DNA from: an uncultured Ruminococcus sp.
GTDB taxonomy: Bacteria; Bacillota; Clostridia; Oscillospirales; Acutalibacteraceae
Assembly: GCA_946414115.1 (NCBI GenBank)
Contig: CAMKNF010000003.1
Location: forward strand, 1-33,936
DNA length: 33,936 bases
Direction: 5' to 3'
Shown: positions 30,843 to 33,936 of the stretch, piece by piece
Layout: every line of letters starts with the position of its first letter
Numbering within the stretch: position 1 is the first letter of the stretch
Position numbers and translations under genes: made by a program
Notes under the pieces: generated by a model
What the model was told of the DNA's origin: nothing
Databases searched by the model: none
Seen by the model: only the letters and a program-made list of their open reading frames with translations

Positions 30843-31609
30843 CATTTTATCAACGTATTTACAAACTCTCTGTTTATAATCTCATTTAACAGCAAAGGTT
30901 GAATCCGAGGATAAGTCCAATTTGTCGGCAGATCCTCAAAGAATTCAATTCGTTCAATCTCGCTGTGAAGTTCACTCTCAAAGCTCTTTATCTCAGCGTA
31001 ATAGAGTTTGCCAAAGGTTTCTTTACCATCAAAGTTATCGGGAGCCGTTACAGAATAAATGCAGACAGGCTGAATCGCATAATCTATCGCTCCGGTTTCT
31101 TCGTATAATTCACGCTTGGCTGTATCGTCAATGGCTTCTCCTGCTTCTCTGTGACCGCCCGGGCATTCGTATGTATCACGTTCTTTATGTTTGCAGAACA
31201 CCCACTTGCCATTTGTTTTTGCTACGATAACAGCGAATTTTATTAAGCTATCGTCCGCTGTATCATAAAATCTCACTACCGTTTCCATATTACAATCCTT
31301 CTCGTAAAATACAATCGTCATTTTATCATTGATTATCTCTGTTTTACCAGTTTTATGATAGCCAAGCTTTTCATATAAATAGCAGTTGCCTTTTTCCTGC
31401 AAGATAGTGTCGAGCTTCCAATGATGCTTTCCGTGAATACGCTCTGCTTCTTTTATCGCTTGCTGAGCGTATCCTTTATTTCTGTATTCGGGCATTATGA
31501 AAATCGGAGATATTCTTTTTCTTGTAATACCGTCCTTAAAATCAACAACTCGAATCACGCCGACCTGTCTGTATTCTGTTGAGTCGGTAAATACACATTT
31601 AATCTTCAT
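30842..31609 (-). CDS. GNAT-Nudix fusion protein
   Basis: A 255-residue two-domain protein. Residues 1-105 are a GNAT acetyltransferase (FIMPEYRNKGYAQQAI, the acetyl-CoA loop, and YLYEKLGYHKTGKT). Residues 107-255 are a Nudix hydrolase with a complete Nudix box beginning GGHREAGE and ending RELYEETGA (152-174). GAGGT ribosome site. First gene of the five-gene operon. Acetyl transfer and nucleotide-diphosphate hydrolysis in one chain is uncommon; it suggests nucleotide or modified-metabolite clearing, but this is inference. Confidence 0.88.
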   Translation of the reverse strand: MKIKCVFTDSTEYRQVGVIRVVDFKDGITRKRISPIFIMPEYRNKGYAQQAIKEAERIHGKHHWKLDTILQEKGNCYLYEKLGYHKTGKTEIINDKMTIVFYEKDCNMETVVRFYDTADDSLIKFAVIVAKTNGKWVFCKHKERDTYECPGGHREAGEAIDDTAKRELYEETGAIDYAIQPVCIYSVTAPDNFDGKETFGKLYYAEIKSFESELHSEIERIEFFEDLPTNWTYPRIQPLLLNEIINREFVNTLIK

Positions 31610-31633
31610 TTTTACCTCTATCTATATCTTAAA

Positions 31634-31662
31634 TATATATTTTAATTCTACCACCAAAACAA
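31634..31662 (-). promoter_or_regulatory. Possible promoter of the GNAT-Nudix operon
   Basis: Minus strand TTGTTT (31657-31662), 17-bp spacer, TATATA (31634-31639), about 25 bp upstream of the start codon. Confidence 0.4.
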
Positions 31663-31760
31663 TAATATGGCAATTAATTTAAAAATTATAAAACTAAAAA
31701 TATTTCATAGAATAACAAAGCAAAAATGTGAATCGAAGTGTGGTTATACAATTGTTATTG

Positions 31761-32104
31761 TTATAATTCCTCTTTCAATTGTTTTAGAATTTTCTTCAAT
31801 CTCTTTTCTGCGCCTTCGACTGTCAGACCAACTCTCAATGATGCTTCACGGATTGATATTTTCTCCTTGCTTTTTAGGCATCGGAGCAAAATTTTCTGGG
31901 GCGAGTCTTTGACGGATTAAGTATCGGCTTTCCGCAGTTTTTGCAAAAACCACTGCTGTTTTTAAGTGACGCAGTGTTAAGTCCATTACGGTAACAATAT
32001 GATTTAATTGCACCGACCGAGAGTCCTGTCTTTTCGGCAATCTGTGTATAGCTACATAACGCCCAACGCATTGTCAGAATAATTTCCTTTTGGCTTTTTG
32101 TCAT
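31761..32104 (-). pseudogene. Phage HTH/zinc-ribbon protein, frame lost in the zinc region
   Basis: ATG 32104 behind AGGAGG starts a 76-residue frame with a sigma-like HTH (YTQIAEKTGLSVGAIKSYCYRNG) and a zinc-ribbon start CKNCGK ... RRKFC-like KFCSDA, then stops. Proteins of this kind continue with a second Cys pair. Shortly after, another frame carries REASLRVGLTVEGAEKRLKK and ends at 31761, resembling a sigma-region-4-like or resolvase-type helix pair. A deletion joining two genes, or a frameshift, is likely. Probably part of the prophage late region. Confidence 0.5.
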
Positions 32105-32179
32105 AATGGGTATCCTCCTGTAAAGATTTTCTCAACAACCCATCTGGACAAAAAATCTGCGTGTGGCCGAAAAAAGCAA

Positions 32180-32219
32180 AAAAATAATGCCCGTTAGAGA
32201 AATCGATCTCCAACGGGCA
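32180..32219 (-). terminator. Intrinsic terminator of the phage lysis cassette
   Basis: TGCCCGTT/AACGGGCA (32212-32219 and 32188-32195) with an inner GAGA/TCTC pairing, then TTATTTTTTT on the minus strand. Confidence 0.85.
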
Positions 32220-32241
32220 TAAGTGCTTTAAAGATATTCAG

Positions 32242-33165
32242 TTAAATTCTTGTTGTGTAGTCGAGCGCAATCCAGCCGGCACCGCTTTTCAGCTTGCCCC
32301 AGCCTTTGGCTGAACCTGTGCCTTGCTTTGTTTCTACAATGGTGAAAATTCCCTTTCCTGTAAACTTTCCTGTTGCGGCATAGTTTGTGCCGGGGCCTTT
32401 GCGGATGTTTAAATCGGAAATTGAAATCTGCACCTTGAAAGAGCTTGTGCTGTTCGTAACTTTTGATGTGTAAACCGCCTTGCCGCTTTCGTCAAATACG
32501 GAGTACCCCTTGTTTTTGTCAGCACACTTCTTTGCGTTTGACAAATCGTTGAACGCACCCTTTTGCGATTTTTCATCTTTCCAGGTTTTGCGGACACGAT
32601 ATAGTGTTTTCTTTGTTGTAGAAGATGTGCCTAAGCCGAGCTGTGCGTTTACTTCCTTTGCAATCTGACCATGGAGATTGTAGAGATAATCGCCGGGGCA
32701 AGACTTATTAGCGTAGTCACGATGAACGGTCATATTACATCCGTTGAGATGGTTCATCCTCTCTGACTTGTTTGTTGACCACACGAGTTTTTTGATGCCG
32801 TTACGCTTGCAGATGTCTACGAGCAATTTAATCAAGGACTTGTATGCCGCATTGTTTACCCTGTATGGGTGATATGTATCGGACGCAACCTCAATGGTGA
32901 TTGCTCTGTTATCGTTTGATGCAGATGAAGTACACCAGCTGCGGTCCTTTTCCTCAACATACATTCCGATTCGTCCGTCATAGCCGATACCGTAGTTTGA
33001 GCTTGCCTCCTTGCTTGTTGATGCAAAGATTGAGCCGAGGGTTTCAACAGAACACTGACCCACCACGCAGTGAATGGAAATGGTATCAATCTTATGATTT
33101 CTGTTGACGCTCCTGTTAGGTGAAATTCTTGTGTAGTTTACTAATTTACTGTTTGTGTAAGCCAT
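32242..33165 (-). CDS. Phage endolysin: N-acetylmuramoyl-L-alanine amidase with SH3 domain
   Basis: A 307-residue endolysin. Residues about 20-170 form an Amidase_2/PGRP domain: ISIHCVVGQC (first zinc His region), the SSNYGIGYDGRIGMYVEE strand pair, RAITIEVAS, and TVHRDYANKSCPGDYL (second zinc His, Cys ligand and active-site region). A linker follows, and residues about 245-305 are a bacterial SH3 domain (DLNIRKGPGTNYAATGKF, GWIALDY) for wall binding. No signal peptide, so release needs the holin encoded just upstream. AGGAGAGG precedes the ATG. Confidence 0.94.
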   Translation of the reverse strand: MAYTNSKLVNYTRISPNRSVNRNHKIDTISIHCVVGQCSVETLGSIFASTSKEASSNYGIGYDGRIGMYVEEKDRSWCTSSASNDNRAITIEVASDTYHPYRVNNAAYKSLIKLLVDICKRNGIKKLVWSTNKSERMNHLNGCNMTVHRDYANKSCPGDYLYNLHGQIAKEVNAQLGLGTSSTTKKTLYRVRKTWKDEKSQKGAFNDLSNAKKCADKNKGYSVFDESGKAVYTSKVTNSTSSFKVQISISDLNIRKGPGTNYAATGKFTGKGIFTIVETKQGTGSAKGWGKLKSGAGWIALDYTTRI

Positions 33166-33167
33166 AG

Positions 33168-33254
33168 TTATTCCTCTCCTTTGTTGTTTGATAAATTTTC
33201 AAGTGTTTCTGCAGGAATGTCCTGCTCAGTTGTGATTACTTTTTCGTCAGCCAT
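33168..33254 (-). CDS. 28-aa peptide between holin and endolysin
   Basis: ATG 33254 follows the holin TAA without a gap and has GGAGG inside the holin 3' end. It encodes MADEKVITTEQDIPAETLEN and eight further residues; acidic and hydrophilic, no membrane segment. Its stop precedes the endolysin start by two bases, and its end (KGEE codons) supplies the endolysin ribosome site. It may simply couple translation, or be a small lysis regulator. Too short for family recognition. Confidence 0.6.
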   Translation of the reverse strand: MADEKVITTEQDIPAETLENLSNNKGEE

Positions 33255-33659
33255 TTACTTTTCCTCCTTGTTGTGTAATTGTGAAAGTACATCCTTTAAT
33301 TTCTGCGGAATCGGAAGTCCGAGATGAGCAGAGTTTTCAAGAATTGAAACTCCTTCATTTGAAAGGTAGACGAAGATTACTGCCGTTCGCAGCACTCCTA
33401 CCTCTTGCAAAATAAACACATCAATCAGATTTGCAATTCCTACAAGTGCGAAAATAAGCACCTTGCGGCAGATTCCTTTAAATCCTATCTCGCTTGAAAG
33501 ATTACGGTCTGCAAAGGCGCACATAAGTCCTGTTATGTAGTCGGTAACTACAAAGGCGATGAGTGCATACAAAAAGCCGTCTGCTCCGCCTAAGAACCAG
33601 CCGAGAAATCCGCCAAGTGCAGAAAATGCGATTTGTATTGCGTTCCAGATTTGTTTCAT
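33255..33659 (-). CDS. Phage holin (toxin-secretion/lysis holin family)
   Basis: A 134-residue membrane protein. Hydrophobic segments lie at about 8-24, 28-45 and 70-95. YALIAFVVTDYITGLMCAF matches the central signature of the phage_holin_4 (Cph1/TcdE-like) family. C-terminus is charged (HNKEEK). Holins form the membrane lesions that release the endolysin. An upstream ATG at 33677 is in frame, but GGAGG lies ahead of ATG 33659. Confidence 0.9.
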   Translation of the reverse strand: MKQIWNAIQIAFSALGGFLGWFLGGADGFLYALIAFVVTDYITGLMCAFADRNLSSEIGFKGICRKVLIFALVGIANLIDVFILQEVGVLRTAVIFVYLSNEGVSILENSAHLGLPIPQKLKDVLSQLHNKEEK

Positions 33660-33685
33660 AAAAATTCCTCCATTCATTTTATTTT

Positions 33686-33934
33686 CTATTTTTTAACCCA
33701 CGCATTCCACGAGGAGTTCACCCTTGAACGAATATACATATCAAAAGGTGAATCTCTTGTGGTGTAACGCTGAATTACAAGATTTACGCTGCAGGAAAAC
33801 ACCTCAAGCATACCAAACACAAGTGCCGGATAATTAAGGTTTTCCTGCGGTAATGACCGTCTGAAATAGATGCCGGGTGCAGTCAGCTCGTTAAGGCTGA
33901 CATCATCTGCAATAGCCGACTGTTGAAGTCCCAT
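33686..33934 (-). CDS. Phage tail-fibre/structural protein C-terminus (partial)
   Basis: Only 82 residues are visible and the frame probably continues past the window edge. ELTAPGIYFRRS, VIQRYTT and the ending YIRSRVNSSWNAWVKK resemble the pyocin-knob-like end of phage tail-fibre proteins (typical GIYY ... R-W-x-W-K). It lies directly upstream of the holin, the usual place for tail-fibre genes in Firmicute prophages. Confidence 0.65.
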   Translation of the reverse strand: MGLQQSAIADDVSLNELTAPGIYFRRSLPQENLNYPALVFGMLEVFSCSVNLVIQRYTTRDSPFDMYIRSRVNSSWNAWVKK

Positions 33935-33936
33935 AA

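Overview
The window most resembles a chromosome segment of a gut Ruminococcus-like Firmicute (Oscillospiraceae). The evidence is a secreted protein with two CBM26-type starch-binding modules and a C-terminal dockerin, placed just before a secreted GH13 alpha-amylase. That pattern is known from amylosome-bearing Ruminococcus. A spoVT sporulation regulator and strong Shine-Dalgarno sites also fit. Species assignment is inference.

Layout. 0-2 kb: end of a lytic transglycosylase, an M18 aminopeptidase and tRNA-Arg(ACG). 2-7.2 kb: an accessory island with an XRE regulator / small antitoxin-like protein / zeta-toxin operon, a Fic protein, a DinJ-YafQ-type pair and a decayed IS91-like element. Five copies of a GGACAA-TTGTCC palindrome are scattered through it. 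7.2-18.3 kb: mostly ordinary genome, with a phosphoribosyltransferase, a surface protein, dusB, glyA, rarA, the starch pair, spoVT and a QueG-like reductase. 18.3-26.5 kb: a second accessory zone. It holds a deleted AlbA-type gene under a consensus promoter, a decayed hicB, a strong candidate small RNA, an iteron-like repeat patch, a type III restriction Res subunit without its Mod partner, a truncated AlbA-type ATP-binding gene and a frameshifted HEPN-type gene. 26.6-31.6 kb: a minus-strand group with an AraC/GyrI-like regulator, a Tam-like methyltransferase, and a tightly packed operon (GNAT-Nudix, HAD, HD, methyltransferase, GNAT). 31.7 kb to end: the late end of a prophage (HTH/zinc protein remnant, amidase endolysin, 28-aa peptide, holin, tail-fibre end).

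How it fits together. The starch pair would bind and hydrolyse starch outside the cell. The 2-7 kb island looks like toxin-antitoxin modules stacked behind a shared palindrome that could be a common operator. The 18-26 kb zone looks like a partly decayed defence island. Many accessory genes carry a single lesion. Three (Fic-tail, AraC, HAD) are interrupted only by one in-frame TAG.

The most interesting items are: (1) a 49-residue tail shared by the zeta toxin and, past an amber codon, the Fic gene; (2) the palindrome family linking the toxin modules; (3) a 198-nt minus-strand RNA with a perfect promoter, five hairpins and a terminator; and (4) the three single-amber genes.
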